DNA of 64,000 nucleotides from Streptomyces werraensis (GTDB lineage: Bacteria > Actinomycetota > Actinomycetes > Streptomycetales > Streptomycetaceae): assembly GCA_014656175.1 (NCBI GenBank), contig BNBX01000001.1, positions 1,090,324 to 1,154,323 of the forward strand, written 5' to 3'. Made by a program: the position numbers and the translations under genes. The first letter of the stretch is position 1. Every line of letters starts with the position of its first letter. Under the pieces are notes generated by a model. The model was not told the origin of the DNA, searched no databases, and saw only the letters and a program-made list of their open reading frames with translations. Shown piece by piece: positions 7,940 to 17,186 of this stretch.

Positions 7940-8545
7940 TCAGGCGGCGGCGCCGCCGCGGCCGGTCATCAGGCGCGGGAGCACCCGGAAGCCGATACCG
8001 CCGGCGATCATCGTGGCGGCGCCGATCACCAGGAAGGTGGTCTCGGCGGCACCGGTCTCGGCCAGCTCCTTGCCGTTGCCCTGCGCCGAGGCCGCCGGGG
8101 CCTCCTCGCCGGTGTCGGTCAGGGAGGAGGAGCCCTCCTCCTGCGGGGAGGCGCCGCCGTCGGGGTCGAGGCCGCCGGGGGCGGACTCGGAGGGCTCCTC
8201 GGTCGGGTCCTCGGTCGGGTCCTCGGTGGGCTCCTCGGTGGGGTCCTCGGTCGGGTCCTCGGTCGGGTCTTCGGTGGGGTCCTCGGTCGGGTCCTCGGTG
8301 GGCTCTTCCGTGGTGGGCGTGCTGGTCGGCAGCTCGGTGGGCGGGGTTTCCGACGGCTCGCCGGTGGGCTCGTCGTCGTCGCCCGCCTCGAGGCCAACAC
8401 CGAGGCCGAGGCCCGCGTCGTTCGCCTCGGCGCTCACGCCGATCTCGAGGGCGGAGGCGGCGCCGGCCGCCGTGAGCGAGGCGCCGGCCGCTATCACGGC
8501 ACCGGCCGCGATACGGGCGACACGGATCCGCGTCTTCTTGGTCAT
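7940..8545 (-). CDS. LAETG-anchored surface protein with Pro-Thr-Glu/Asp repeats
   Basis: A 201-residue secreted protein. The signal peptide is about residues 1-32 (basic MTKKTRIRVAR, cut after ASA). An acidic region follows, then ten near-identical four-residue repeats (EPTE/DPTE) at about residues 80-120. The sorting motif LAETG is at 161-165, followed by a hydrophobic segment and a basic tail (RLMTGRGG). LAxTG is the form used by class E sortases of actinomycetes. A second LPxTG-like site, LTDTG, lies about 20 residues earlier. The repeat region should be an extended, charged wall-spanning stalk. No recognisable ligand-binding domain is present. The gene lies upstream of two hairpin-bounded units and appears monocistronic. 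Confidence 0.8.
   Translation of the reverse strand: MTKKTRIRVARIAAGAVIAAGASLTAAGAASALEIGVSAEANDAGLGLGVGLEAGDDDEPTGEPSETPPTELPTSTPTTEEPTEDPTEDPTEDPTEDPTEDPTEEPTEDPTEDPTEEPSESAPGGLDPDGGASPQEEGSSSLTDTGEEAPAASAQGNGKELAETGAAETTFLVIGAATMIAGGIGFRVLPRLMTGRGGAAA
8192..8311. repeat. ten tandem 12-bp coding repeats
   Basis: Ten back-to-back 12-bp units of the form (C/G)GGTCCTCGGT encode the Pro-Thr-Glu/Asp stalk on the minus strand. Units differ at one to three bases. Copy number could change by slippage without a frameshift. Confidence 0.9.
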
Positions 8546-8852
8546 GTGGTTGCTACCCCCAGTAGCTCATCGTCAGTGAGGCGGCGCCCGGGGCCGTGAT
8601 CAACGGAGGTAACTGCCGTGAAAAGCCCCCCGGTTCACATGCGCCCCAGAAATGCGCATGCCACGCGCCACCCTTCCCACTTTCCAAAAGAACGTCAAGG
8701 GCGTTGCGTACGCGATGTCCGGCTCCGCATGCTTTGCCGGACACGGAAGCTGTGAGTGTGATGTAAATCCCGGACATCCCCGACACGACAAGGCAACTGC
8801 CGCTTCCCCAGCGGCAGTTGCCTTGTCGACAAATCGGTGTGCGGGCGGGGTC
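8546..8852. other. intergenic region upstream of the LAETG-protein gene
   Basis: Contains the leader of the LAETG-protein gene (minus strand, TGGGGGT close to its ATG) and, at its far end, the prfB terminator. I see no additional gene. Confidence 0.6.
8786..8828 (-). terminator. prfB terminator, 19-bp perfect stem
   Basis: CGACAAGGCAACTGCCGCT pairs exactly with its complement over 19 bp around a TCCCC loop, starting about 25 nt beyond the prfB stop codon. It is unusually long and perfect for an intergenic hairpin. Confidence 0.85.
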
Positions 8853-9959
8853 CTACTTCTCCCGCTGCTTGCGCCAGCGAATTCCGGCCTCGAGGAAACC
8901 GTCGATCTCGCCGTTGAACACGGCCTCCGGGTTGCCCACCTCGAACTCCGTGCGCAGGTCCTTGACCATCTGGTACGGGTGCAGCACGTACGAACGCATC
9001 TGGTTGCCCCAGGAGTTGCCGCCGTCGCCCTTGAGGGCGTCCATCTTGGCCTGTTCCTCCTGGCGGCGCCGCTCCAGCAGCTTGGCCTGGAGGACGTTCA
9101 TCGCGGTGGCCTTGTTCTGGATCTGCGACCGCTCGTTCTGGCAGGAGACCACGATGCCGGTGGGGAGGTGCGTGATGCGCACCGCGGAGTCCGTGGTGTT
9201 CACGCCCTGGCCGCCGGGGCCCGAGGAACGGTAGACGTCGATGCGCAGCTCGGACTCGTCGATGTCGACGTGGTCGGACTGCTCGACGACGGGGAGCACC
9301 TCGACGCCCGCGAAGGACGTCTGGCGGCGGCCCTGGTTGTCGAAGGGCGAGATGCGCACCAGGCGGTGCGTGCCCTGCTCGACGGAGAGGGTGCCGTAGG
9401 CGTACGGCGCCTGCACGGCGAAGGTGGTCGACTTGATGCCGGCCTCCTCCGCGTAGGAGGTCTCGATCAGCTCCGTCTTGTAGCCGCGCTGCTCGGCCCA
9501 GCGCAGGTACATCCGCTGGAGCTTCTCGGCGAAGTCGGCGGCGTCCACGCCGCCCGCCTCGGCGCGGATGTTGACCAGCGCCTCACGGGAGTCGTACTCG
9601 CCGCTGAGGAGGGTGCGGACCTCCATCTCGTCCAGTGCCTTCTTGACCGAGGTGAGCTCCGACTCGGCCTCCGCGCGGGTGTCCGGGTCGTCCTCCTCCT
9701 CGGCCATCTCGAAGAGCACGGCGAGATCGTCGATCCGCGAGCGCAGGGCCTCGGCCTTCCTGACCTCCGCCTGGAGGTGGGACAGCTTGCTGGTGATCTT
9801 CTGCGCCTCGTCCGGGTTGTCCCAGAGGGACGGCGCGGCCGCCTGCTCCTCGAGCACGGCGATGTCTGCCCTCATCTTGTCGAGGTCCAGGACGGCCTCG
9901 ATCGACTCCATGGTCGAGGAGAGGGACTTGAGCTCTTCGGATACGTCGACGACTGCCAC
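8853..9959 (-). CDS. prfB: peptide chain release factor 2
   Basis: A 368-residue release factor that ends translation at UGA and UAA. The stop-codon recognition tripeptide SPF (residues 204-206, in ISPFDNQG) marks RF2 rather than RF1, and the peptidyl-hydrolase GGQ is at 249-251 ([14 protein letters not shown]). The start is GTG at 9959 with GGAGG upstream. The frame is continuous, so the programmed +1 frameshift known in the enterobacterial prfB is absent. pkaB and pkaA lie upstream on the same strand, a conserved order in Streptomyces. Confidence 0.97.
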   Translation of the reverse strand: MAVVDVSEELKSLSSTMESIEAVLDLDKMRADIAVLEEQAAAPSLWDNPDEAQKITSKLSHLQAEVRKAEALRSRIDDLAVLFEMAEEEDDPDTRAEAESELTSVKKALDEMEVRTLLSGEYDSREALVNIRAEAGGVDAADFAEKLQRMYLRWAEQRGYKTELIETSYAEEAGIKSTTFAVQAPYAYGTLSVEQGTHRLVRISPFDNQGRRQTSFAGVEVLPVVEQSDHVDIDESELRIDVYRSSGPGGQGVNTTDSAVRITHLPTGIVVSCQNERSQIQNKATAMNVLQAKLLERRRQEEQAKMDALKGDGGNSWGNQMRSYVLHPYQMVKDLRTEFEVGNPEAVFNGEIDGFLEAGIRWRKQREK

Positions 9960-10030
9960 GCCCTCCAGCGTAACGGCTTCCCGCCGTGGGCCATGCCGGG
10001 CGGGGGCGCCCGGCTCCCTCCCCTCGTCCG

Positions 10031-10242
10031 GGGGCTGCGCCCCAGACCCCCCTTCGCGCAGTTCCCCGCGCCCCTGAGGGGGGCCGCTCTCCCCTGGGCC
10101 GGGGAGGCGCCGCGTGTCTCCCTCACCTCCCTGGGGGCTGCGCCCCCAGATCCCCCTTCGCGCAGTTCCCCGCGCCCCTGAAGGGGGTTGCTCTCCACTG
10201 CGCCGGGGAGGTGCCGCGTGTCTCCCTCACGCCCCTGGGGGG
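10031..10242. repeat. two tandem copies (period about 104 bp) of a dispersed repeat
   Basis: Between prfB and pkaB a roughly 104-bp unit occurs twice. Its core is CGCGCAGTTCCCCGCGCCCC (from 10055 and 10159), followed by a GCCGGGGAGGxGCCGCGTG block and CTCCCTCAC. The reverse complement of the core recurs at 17290-17610. It does not look coding: it is GC-rich, has no start or SD, and its ORFs run in every frame. Confidence 0.85.
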
Positions 10243-10260
10243 TGTTGTTCTCCCGCGTTG

Positions 10261-11499
10261 CTAGGGGGTGGCCGGGGCCGAGTTCTCCATGTCGGTCGGT
10301 GGGGGCGGGGTGTCGTCCGACGTGGCCAGCCAGGTGCCCACGCCTGCTGCCGCAAGGAGGGTCGCCGCCACCGCCAGCGTGAGGCGGCGGCGGCGCGTCA
10401 CCGCTCTGTTGCGGGCCGAGCCGGGACGGGGGGCGCCGGCCGCCCGGGGGGCGCGGGCCGTGCCGTGGGCTCCGCCGGCCAGCTCGTCCGGTGCCGGGAC
10501 CCGCATCGACGTGTGCGTGTCGCGGTTGGAGTCGGAGGGCCGGGCGCCCGGCACCAGCGGAACCGCGCCCCGGCGGCGTACCGGCTGTCCGGCGGCGGGG
10601 GCGGCGCCGGACAGTTCCTCGGCGGCCTCCTCGGCCTGGTCGGTGTCCGGCTCGTCCACGTCCAGCGGCGGCATCCCGGCCAGCATCGGGAGCAGTTCCC
10701 GCAGCCGGGCGGCCAGCTCGGAGGCGCGCAGGCGCGAGGCGGGGGCCTTGGCCAGGCACTGCACCAGCAGCTGCCACAGCTCGTCCGGGATGCCCGGCAG
10801 CGGCACCACCGTCTCGGTGACGTGCCGGCGCAGCACCGCGCCCGGGTGGCCGCCGCCGAACGGGGTGAAGCCCGCGAGCAGCTCGTAGAGGACCGTGGCG
10901 AGGGCGTAGATGTCGACGGCGGCGCGCGGCGGGAGGCCCTCGACGATCTCCGGGGCCAGATAGTCCGGCGTACCGATGATCTTCGAGGCGCGGGTGCGGC
11001 GCGGGGTGTCGATGAGTTTCGCCACGCCGAAGTCGGTCAGCAGGGCGCGGTGCGAGCCGCCGGGGCCGAGCGGGCCCTGCATGTCCAGCAGGACGTTCTC
11101 CGGTTTGACGTCGCGGTGGACGACGCCGGCCGCGTGCGCCGCCGCCAGGCCGTCCGCGACGTCCGCGGCGATCGCCACCGCGGCCTCCGGGGCGAGCCTG
11201 CGCTCCCGGTCCAGCCGGGTGCGCAGGTCGGTGCCCCGGACCAGGTCCATGACCAGCGCGAGGTCGTTGCCGTCGACGACCAGATCCCGCACGGACACCA
11301 CGTGCGGATGCTCCAGACCCAGCAGCGCCGTCCGCTCCTGCACGAAGCGGCCGACGAGCTCCTGGTCCGAGGAGAGATCCTCACGCAGCAGCTTGATGGC
11401 GACGGGCCCCTCGGGGCCCTCGCCCAGCCACACCGTGCCGGCGCTGCCCCGCCCGAGGATCTGATGGGCGGTGTACCGGCTGCCGATTCTCCGTGCCAA
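10261..11499 (-). CDS. pkaB: Ser/Thr protein kinase (PkaB type)
   Basis: A 412-residue eukaryotic-type kinase. The glycine loop GRGSAGTVW is at about residues 17-24, the catalytic lysine is Lys36 (VAIKLL), the catalytic loop HRDVKPEN begins at 128, DFG is at 156-158, and the activation segment ends APE. A Pro/Ala/Arg-rich linker follows the kinase domain, then one TM at about residues 374-393 and a short external tail (about 20 residues) without PASTA domains. The symbol is assigned by architecture and by position next to prfB and pkaA, the arrangement known in S. coelicolor. The gene lies 109 bp downstream of pkaA on the same strand. Confidence 0.9.
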   Translation of the reverse strand: MARRIGSRYTAHQILGRGSAGTVWLGEGPEGPVAIKLLREDLSSDQELVGRFVQERTALLGLEHPHVVSVRDLVVDGNDLALVMDLVRGTDLRTRLDRERRLAPEAAVAIAADVADGLAAAHAAGVVHRDVKPENVLLDMQGPLGPGGSHRALLTDFGVAKLIDTPRRTRASKIIGTPDYLAPEIVEGLPPRAAVDIYALATVLYELLAGFTPFGGGHPGAVLRRHVTETVVPLPGIPDELWQLLVQCLAKAPASRLRASELAARLRELLPMLAGMPPLDVDEPDTDQAEEAAEELSGAAPAAGQPVRRRGAVPLVPGARPSDSNRDTHTSMRVPAPDELAGGAHGTARAPRAAGAPRPGSARNRAVTRRRRLTLAVAATLLAAAGVGTWLATSDDTPPPPTDMENSAPATP

Positions 11500-11608
11500 G
11501 ACTGCTCCTACCGACGCGTGTTGTCGCCAAAGCTACGCGTCCGGACAGGTGACCTTCACCGGAGACCCGGAAATCGGCCCCCAGATGTCGACAAAGCGGC
11601 AAACGAGT

Positions 11609-13258
11609 CTAGTTCGCCGGGTCGGAGGGGCCGCCCAGGTCCTCGATCCAGCCCGTGACCGAGCCGAACCAGTCACTGAGCTGGTCCCAGTAGCCCTTGC
11701 CCGTGCCGATCCAGTCCTGGAGCGGGCTCAGCTCCCAGATCAGCCAGCTCGCCACGAACAGGATGAGCAGCGTGAACAGGCACCCCTTGAGGCAGCCGAG
11801 GCCGGGGATCCGCATCGGGTTGGCGCTGCGCTGCCGGGGCTGGCGCGGCTCCCGTGCGGGGCGCTGCGGCTCCGGCGGGGGCGCGTACCGCTGCGGCGGC
11901 TGGGGCGCCTGCCGGCGCTGGCGCTCCGGCGGCGGGGCGTACTGCTGCGGCTGCTGCTGCTGCGGGTAGCCGTACCCGGGGCCGGGCTGCGGCTGCTGCT
12001 GGGGGTGGCGCTGCGGCGGCTGCTGCGGGGGCCGGGCCACCTGCCGCTGGGGGCGGCGGCGCAGCGGGTCCTGGCTGGGGTCGAGGTACTGGACCTGGGT
12101 CTGCTCGTTGCGGTCGCGGGCCGCGCGGAGCTGGTTCTGCCAGGGGTGCGGGTCCTCGGGGCCGCCGGGCTGCCCTGGCGGCACCGGGGGCATCACGGCC
12201 GTGGGGTCGGCCGCGCCGGACGGGCCGGTGTGCGGCAGGACGGTGGTGGCGGCGCCTGGGTCGTAGGCGCCGTTCGGGTTCTGCGGCAGCACCTGCGTGG
12301 GGTCGGAGGCTCCGTGGGCGGACGGCTCGCCGGGGACCCGCGCGGGCGCGGGGTCGGGGGCGAGGAGCGCGCCGACGTTCTCCGCGGCGGAGATCTGCGC
12401 CGAGTTCGCGTGCACGCCGATGCCCTGGGCGACGACCCGCAGCCCGCGCGCGAGGTTCTCGGCGCTGGGCCGCTCGTCGGGGTTCTTGCGCAGGCAGCGC
12501 TCGATGACCGTCCACAGCGGGTCGGGCACGGTGGACGGGCGGCGCGGCTCGGCGCTCAGGTGCTGGTGCAGCACCTCAAGGGCGGACCCGCCGGAGAACG
12601 GCGGACGGCCGGTGACCAGCTCGTACAGCAGGATGCCGGCGCCGTAGATGTCGACGGCGGAGGTCTGCGGGCGGCCCTCGGCGGACTCCGGCGCGATGTA
12701 CGCGGGCGTGCCGACGAACTCGTGGGTGCGGGTCAGGCCCGGGGAGTCGGCGAGGCGCGCGATGCCGAAGTCGGTGAGCATCGGGTGCAGCTCGTCGCCC
12801 TGCTGCTTGAGCAGGACGTTGGCGGGCTTGAGGTCGCGGTGGACCACGCCGTCGGCGTGGCTGGCCCCGAGCGCGTCGGCGATCTGCGCGGTCAGCAGGG
12901 CCGCGGCGACGGGGGTGAAGGGGCCGTTCTCCCGCAGGTAGCGGTGCAGGTCGGGGCCCTCGACGAGGTCCATGACCAGCGCCAGCAGCTCGCCCTCGAC
13001 CACCAGGTCACGGACCCGGACGATGTTGGGGTGGGTGAGCCTCAGCAGGACGGAGCGCTCGCGCAGGAAGCGCATCACGACGTCGGCGTCGCCCGCCAGC
13101 TCCTCCTTGAGGACCTTGATCGCCACGGTCTCGCCGGGCTGGCCCGGCACGGCCGCCTCGGCGCCCGCGGTCTCCCGCTGGCGCGCGCGCCAGACGGTGC
13201 CCGTGGCGCCGCGTCCGAGCGGCTCCTCGAGCAGGTACTTGCTCCCTACCGGCCGCAC
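11609..13258 (-). CDS. pkaA: Ser/Thr protein kinase (PkaA type)
   Basis: A 549-residue membrane kinase. The glycine loop is GRGATGTVW, the lysine is Lys48, HRDLKPAN starts at 140 and DFG at 163. A long Gln/Pro/Tyr-rich juxtamembrane segment (about residues 400-480) precedes one TM (GCLFTLLILFVASWLIW) and a Trp-rich external tail of about 40 residues. The GTG start at 13258 is preferred because GGGAG lies just upstream and VRPVGSKYLL opens the kinase domain; the frame is open to 13330. A gene for an FHA protein, which can read phosphothreonine, is divergently transcribed upstream. Confidence 0.9.
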   Translation of the reverse strand: MRPVGSKYLLEEPLGRGATGTVWRARQRETAGAEAAVPGQPGETVAIKVLKEELAGDADVVMRFLRERSVLLRLTHPNIVRVRDLVVEGELLALVMDLVEGPDLHRYLRENGPFTPVAAALLTAQIADALGASHADGVVHRDLKPANVLLKQQGDELHPMLTDFGIARLADSPGLTRTHEFVGTPAYIAPESAEGRPQTSAVDIYGAGILLYELVTGRPPFSGGSALEVLHQHLSAEPRRPSTVPDPLWTVIERCLRKNPDERPSAENLARGLRVVAQGIGVHANSAQISAAENVGALLAPDPAPARVPGEPSAHGASDPTQVLPQNPNGAYDPGAATTVLPHTGPSGAADPTAVMPPVPPGQPGGPEDPHPWQNQLRAARDRNEQTQVQYLDPSQDPLRRRPQRQVARPPQQPPQRHPQQQPQPGPGYGYPQQQQPQQYAPPPERQRRQAPQPPQRYAPPPEPQRPAREPRQPRQRSANPMRIPGLGCLKGCLFTLLILFVASWLIWELSPLQDWIGTGKGYWDQLSDWFGSVTGWIEDLGGPSDPAN

Positions 13259-13766
13259 GTCATGCGCTCCCTGCTGCTTGCTGGCTGGCGTACACCGTGG
13301 TCCACCCTGCTGCGGAATGTTCCGACCCACTGTAGTGCCGCCGCACGGGATACCGGCGGGCCGACTTCTGCGTCGCCCTGTGCTGGGTCCTACGCACCGG
13401 TTCCCGTTCCTGTTCGACGGTTTCGACGACTCCGTTGAATTGTCCGCGGATTCCGCGTGTGCGGAGTCTGCCGGAAAGACGCCCGACTCTGTCCGTTGGT
13501 TGCCGCGGGCCGGACGTGACCGATCTCAAGTCGGCGCGGAACGATCATCCGCGCGTCATTGGTCAGGCATTTTTACGGGCAGAGCCGACCAATCAAGATC
13601 ATTTGATGCCCGGAGGCGGGCGCGCTGTCGGTGACAGGTGCGAGGATGCGGGCAGTACTGGCCGTACGTGCGCGTGTGGCGGTGGGGGAAGTCCGCGGAG
13701 GGGGACCGCGGGGCGGCTTCGTCCCCCGTGTCGCGGGCGCCCGCGCAGAAGGGACCGCTGACGGCT
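13259..13766. promoter_or_regulatory. divergent control region pkaA / FHA-FtsK gene
   Basis: About 500 bp without a convincing gene. It must hold promoters for both flanking genes. The clearest element is an inverted repeat ATTGGTC (13558-13564) and GACCAAT (13587-13593) inside a locally AT-richer stretch. A TTGATT followed about 15 bp later by TAAAAA on the minus strand is a weak promoter candidate toward pkaA. Confidence 0.45.
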
Positions 13767-16700
13767 ATGCAGATCCGGCTGACCGTCGTAGACCCGCTGG
13801 GCCCCTCCTCCCCCGTCCGGGAGCGGGCCGTGAGCTGCGACGTGCTGGTCACGGCGCCCGCGGGCACGGCTCTCGCCGCGGTCGCCTCCGCGCTCGCCTC
13901 GGCGGTCTCCGGCGGCGACGGCTTCGCCGGCTCCTCGGGCGCGCCCGTGCTGTACGCCGGTGACCAGCGGCTCGACGCCCAGCGCTGCACGCTGGGCGAG
14001 CCCCCGCTGATCGACGGAGCGGTGCTGGCGGTGGGCGCCCCCGGCGAGCCGGAGCCGCACCCCGAGCTGGACGCCACCCCCACCCGGCTGCACGTGGTCG
14101 CCGGGCCCGACGCGGGCGGGGTGCACCTGCTGCACGGCGGGGAGATCCGCATAGGCCGCTCGGCCGACGCCGACGTGCCGCTCGACGACCCGGACGTCTC
14201 CCGGCTGCACTGCGCGGTGACGGTCGGCGCGGACGGCCGCGTCTCCGTCGCCGACCTCGGCTCCACCAACGGCACCACGCTGGACGGCCGCCCCGTCGGC
14301 CCCCGCCCGGTGCGGCTCACCCCGGGCGCGCTGCTGCGCATCGGCGAGTCGGCCCTGCGGCTGACTCCGGCGGAAGGGCCGTCCGCCCGCACGGCGACCA
14401 CCCCGGACGGGGAAGGGCACGTACGGGTGCCGGGGCCGCGTACGGCCCGGGCGGCTCGGGACGCCGTGGGGACGCCGGGTCCGCGAGATGCCGGGAGCGC
14501 CCCCGAGGGGCCCCGCGCGCCGACCCACCACGCCTACGGCTCGGCGGACCCGGCCACGCCCGCCCACGCCGGCGCTCCGGCGTCGGGCCCCGTTTCCCAT
14601 GTGCCGGAGCAGAGCGGCCCCCCGGAGGCCGAGCGGCGCGACGGAGGGAGCCAGGGGCGGCGCACCGTGCGGATCGCCGCCCAGGGGGACGTGCCCCGGA
14701 TGCCCCAGGGGCGGCGGGTGTCCCGGCCCGTCCCGGCCGACGAGACGCACGCGGGCCGGGGGCGGGCGCAGGGCCTGTACGCCGGCCCCGCGCACGGCCA
14801 GACGCGGGACGAGGCGCCCACGGCGCACCCCGGACCCCATCCCGCCGGACCGCCGCCCGCCGGACCCACCGGCCGGACCACCGGCGACGCCCGCGACGGG
14901 CGGTACGCCGACGCCACCGCCGCGCAGACCTCCGACACCCCCGACGGCACCCGCAAGGGCACCCCCGTACGGGGCACCGACGTCCCCGAGCCGCCGCGAC
15001 CGCGCAAGCGGGGCGGGATCGGCGCCTGGGCGCGGCGGCTCACCGGCGGGCGGACCGAGCGGGACGACGACGCCGCCGCCCTCCACGACGGCCCGGCGCG
15101 GGGTACGGCGTACGCCCCGGCGCCCGCCGTCCCCGCGCAGCCCGAGACCTGGCCGGACCCGGCCACCCTGCTGCTGACCGCGCTCGGCCCCGGCCCCCGG
15201 CTGTGGGAGCGCGGCCCTGACCACCCGGAGGCGCTCGCGGTGCGGCTCGGCACCGCGGACCGGCCCGCGCCGGACGGCTCCGGGCTGCTGCCCGTCGTCC
15301 CCGTGACCGTGGGACTGCGCGAGGTCGGCGCGCTGGGGCTCGCCGGACCGCGCGAGCGGCTCTCCGGGCTGGCCCGCGCGGCGCTCGCCCAGCTCGCCGC
15401 GCTGCACTCCCCCGACACGCTGGAGATCGTCCTGATCGCCGCGGACCCGTCCCGTCCGTCGGACGAGCGCACCGCCGAGTGGTCCTGGCTGGGCTGGCTG
15501 CCGCATCTGCGGCCCGGACACGGCCAGGACTGCCGGCTGCTCCTCGCCCACGACCGGGAGCAGGCCGCGGCCCGCGCCGACGAACTGCTGCGCCGCCTCG
15601 CCGACCACGACCACGCGGGCGCCGCGGCCGACGCGGGGCCGTACACGGTGGTCGTGGTGGACGGCGACCCCGGCGGCGCCGACGTGCGGGACGCCCTGGC
15701 GCGGCTGGCGGTGGAGGGGCCGCGCGCCGGCGTCCATCTGGTGTGCCTCGCCGAGACGCCCGCCGCCTCGCCCGCGTCCCCGGTGACGGAGACGTACGAG
15801 GCGGCCTGCGCGGTGGCGCCCGCGTTCCGTGACTGCGGTGCTGTCGCCCTGCTCAGCGGGGACGTGGCGACCGCGCTCCGGCTGCTGCGGGTGGCCAGGA
15901 CCGGTGACGGCTCCCCGCCCGGCCCGGTCGGACACGGCACCCTGGCCACCGTGGACGCGGTGTCCGCGGCCTGGGCCGAGCGGTTCGCGCGGGCGCTCGC
16001 GCCGCTGCGGCCCGACGGTCCCGCGGCCGGACCGCACCCGCGCGTGTCGGCGCCGCTGCCCCCGTCGGCGCGGCTCCTCGACGAACTGGGCCTGGCCCGT
16101 GCCACCCCGGCGTCGCTCATGGCCCGCTGGGCGGACGCGGCCGACGACCCCGGCGCGCTCGGCGGACGCGCCACCGCCGTCCTCGGCGCCGGCCCGCGCG
16201 GCCCGGTCACCGCCGATCTCACCGCCGACGGGCCCCACCTGCTGGTCGAGGGCCCGTCCGGCAGCGGCCGTACGGAGCTGCTGCGCGCGGTCGTCGCGTC
16301 ACTGGCCGCGGCCGAGCGGCCCGACCGGCTGGGCATCGTCCTGGTCGACGGGCGCGGCGGCCCTGTCACCGGTTCCGGGGCCGGCGAGGGTCTGCGGGTG
16401 TGCACGGACGTGCCGCACGTCTCCACCCACCTGAGCGCCGACGACCCGGTGCGGATGCGGGAGTTCGCGCAGTCCCTGAGCGCCGAGCTGAAGCGGCGGG
16501 CGGAGCTGCTGGGGCGTTCGGACTTCGCCGAGTGGCACACCGGGCGGGAGCTGGCGGACCGGATGGTCGCCCAGCGCACGGCCGCGAACGGCGACCTGGA
16601 CAGCCCGCCCAGCTCGACCGTGCGGCTGCGTCCCGGCGCGGACCGGCGCAAGACGCAGGCCGCGCCGGCGCTGCCCCGGCTGGTGGTGGTCGTGGACGAC

Positions 16701-17186
16701 CTCGACCAGCTGGTCTCCCCCGCGCTCGGCGCGCCCGGCAGGCCGGCCGCGGGGTCGGTGATGCGGGCGCTGGAGGCGGTGGCTCGGGACGGTGAGCGGC
16801 TCGGGGTGCACCTGGTCACGGCGACCGCGCCCTGTCCCCGGACGGCGCAGACCGAGCCGGTGAGGCAGGCGTCACTGCGGGTCGCGCTGGACGCGCCGGT
16901 CGTGGGGCGAGGGCCGGACGATCCCGCGCCGGGGCGTGGCCGGCTGGTCCGCCCGGACGGGCGGGGGACGGAGTTCCAGGGCGGCCGGGTGACGGGACGT
17001 ATTCCGCGTACGGCGACGCTGCGGCCGACGGTGGTGCCGGTGGAGTGGCACCGGATGGGTGACCCGCCGGCCCGGCGGCAGGTGCGGGAGCTCGGCAACG
17101 GGCCGACGGACCTGGCCCTCCTCGCCAGCGCCCTGGACCGGGCGGCCCGCCAGGTCGCGTCACCCCGGGTGCCGTCGCTGTTGTAG
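13767..17186 (+). CDS. FHA-domain FtsK/EssC-like ATPase
   Basis: A 1139-residue protein that may link phosphothreonine recognition to a FtsK/SpoIIIE-type ATPase. An FHA domain at about residues 106-200 has the diagnostic GRS (130-132), SRLH (145-148) and NGT (168-170). A low-complexity Pro/Arg/Gly linker runs to about residue 450. An EssC/EccC-like region and one ATPase module follow, with Walker A GPSGSGRT at 829-836 and Walker B VVVVDD ending at 978. The start MQIRLTVVDP at 13767 is preceded by GAAGGGA. No TM segments are obvious. EssC/EccC proteins drive type VII secretion, but no WXG100 gene is nearby, so that role is only a possibility. The gene is divergent from pkaA. Confidence 0.8.
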   Translation: MQIRLTVVDPLGPSSPVRERAVSCDVLVTAPAGTALAAVASALASAVSGGDGFAGSSGAPVLYAGDQRLDAQRCTLGEPPLIDGAVLAVGAPGEPEPHPELDATPTRLHVVAGPDAGGVHLLHGGEIRIGRSADADVPLDDPDVSRLHCAVTVGADGRVSVADLGSTNGTTLDGRPVGPRPVRLTPGALLRIGESALRLTPAEGPSARTATTPDGEGHVRVPGPRTARAARDAVGTPGPRDAGSAPEGPRAPTHHAYGSADPATPAHAGAPASGPVSHVPEQSGPPEAERRDGGSQGRRTVRIAAQGDVPRMPQGRRVSRPVPADETHAGRGRAQGLYAGPAHGQTRDEAPTAHPGPHPAGPPPAGPTGRTTGDARDGRYADATAAQTSDTPDGTRKGTPVRGTDVPEPPRPRKRGGIGAWARRLTGGRTERDDDAAALHDGPARGTAYAPAPAVPAQPETWPDPATLLLTALGPGPRLWERGPDHPEALAVRLGTADRPAPDGSGLLPVVPVTVGLREVGALGLAGPRERLSGLARAALAQLAALHSPDTLEIVLIAADPSRPSDERTAEWSWLGWLPHLRPGHGQDCRLLLAHDREQAAARADELLRRLADHDHAGAAADAGPYTVVVVDGDPGGADVRDALARLAVEGPRAGVHLVCLAETPAASPASPVTETYEAACAVAPAFRDCGAVALLSGDVATALRLLRVARTGDGSPPGPVGHGTLATVDAVSAAWAERFARALAPLRPDGPAAGPHPRVSAPLPPSARLLDELGLARATPASLMARWADAADDPGALGGRATAVLGAGPRGPVTADLTADGPHLLVEGPSGSGRTELLRAVVASLAAAERPDRLGIVLVDGRGGPVTGSGAGEGLRVCTDVPHVSTHLSADDPVRMREFAQSLSAELKRRAELLGRSDFAEWHTGRELADRMVAQRTAANGDLDSPPSSTVRLRPGADRRKTQAAPALPRLVVVVDDLDQLVSPALGAPGRPAAGSVMRALEAVARDGERLGVHLVTATAPCPRTAQTEPVRQASLRVALDAPVVGRGPDDPAPGRGRLVRPDGRGTEFQGGRVTGRIPRTATLRPTVVPVEWHRMGDPPARRQVRELGNGPTDLALLASALDRAARQVASPRVPSLL

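Noticed and set aside
8192..8311. Short regular repeats that could suggest CRISPR
   Set aside because: Units are 12 bp with no spacers and encode a Pro-Thr-Glu stalk.
13767..17186. Type VII secretion locus
   Set aside because: The ATPase resembles EssC/EccC, but no WXG100, EccB/D/E or mycosin gene is present in the window.
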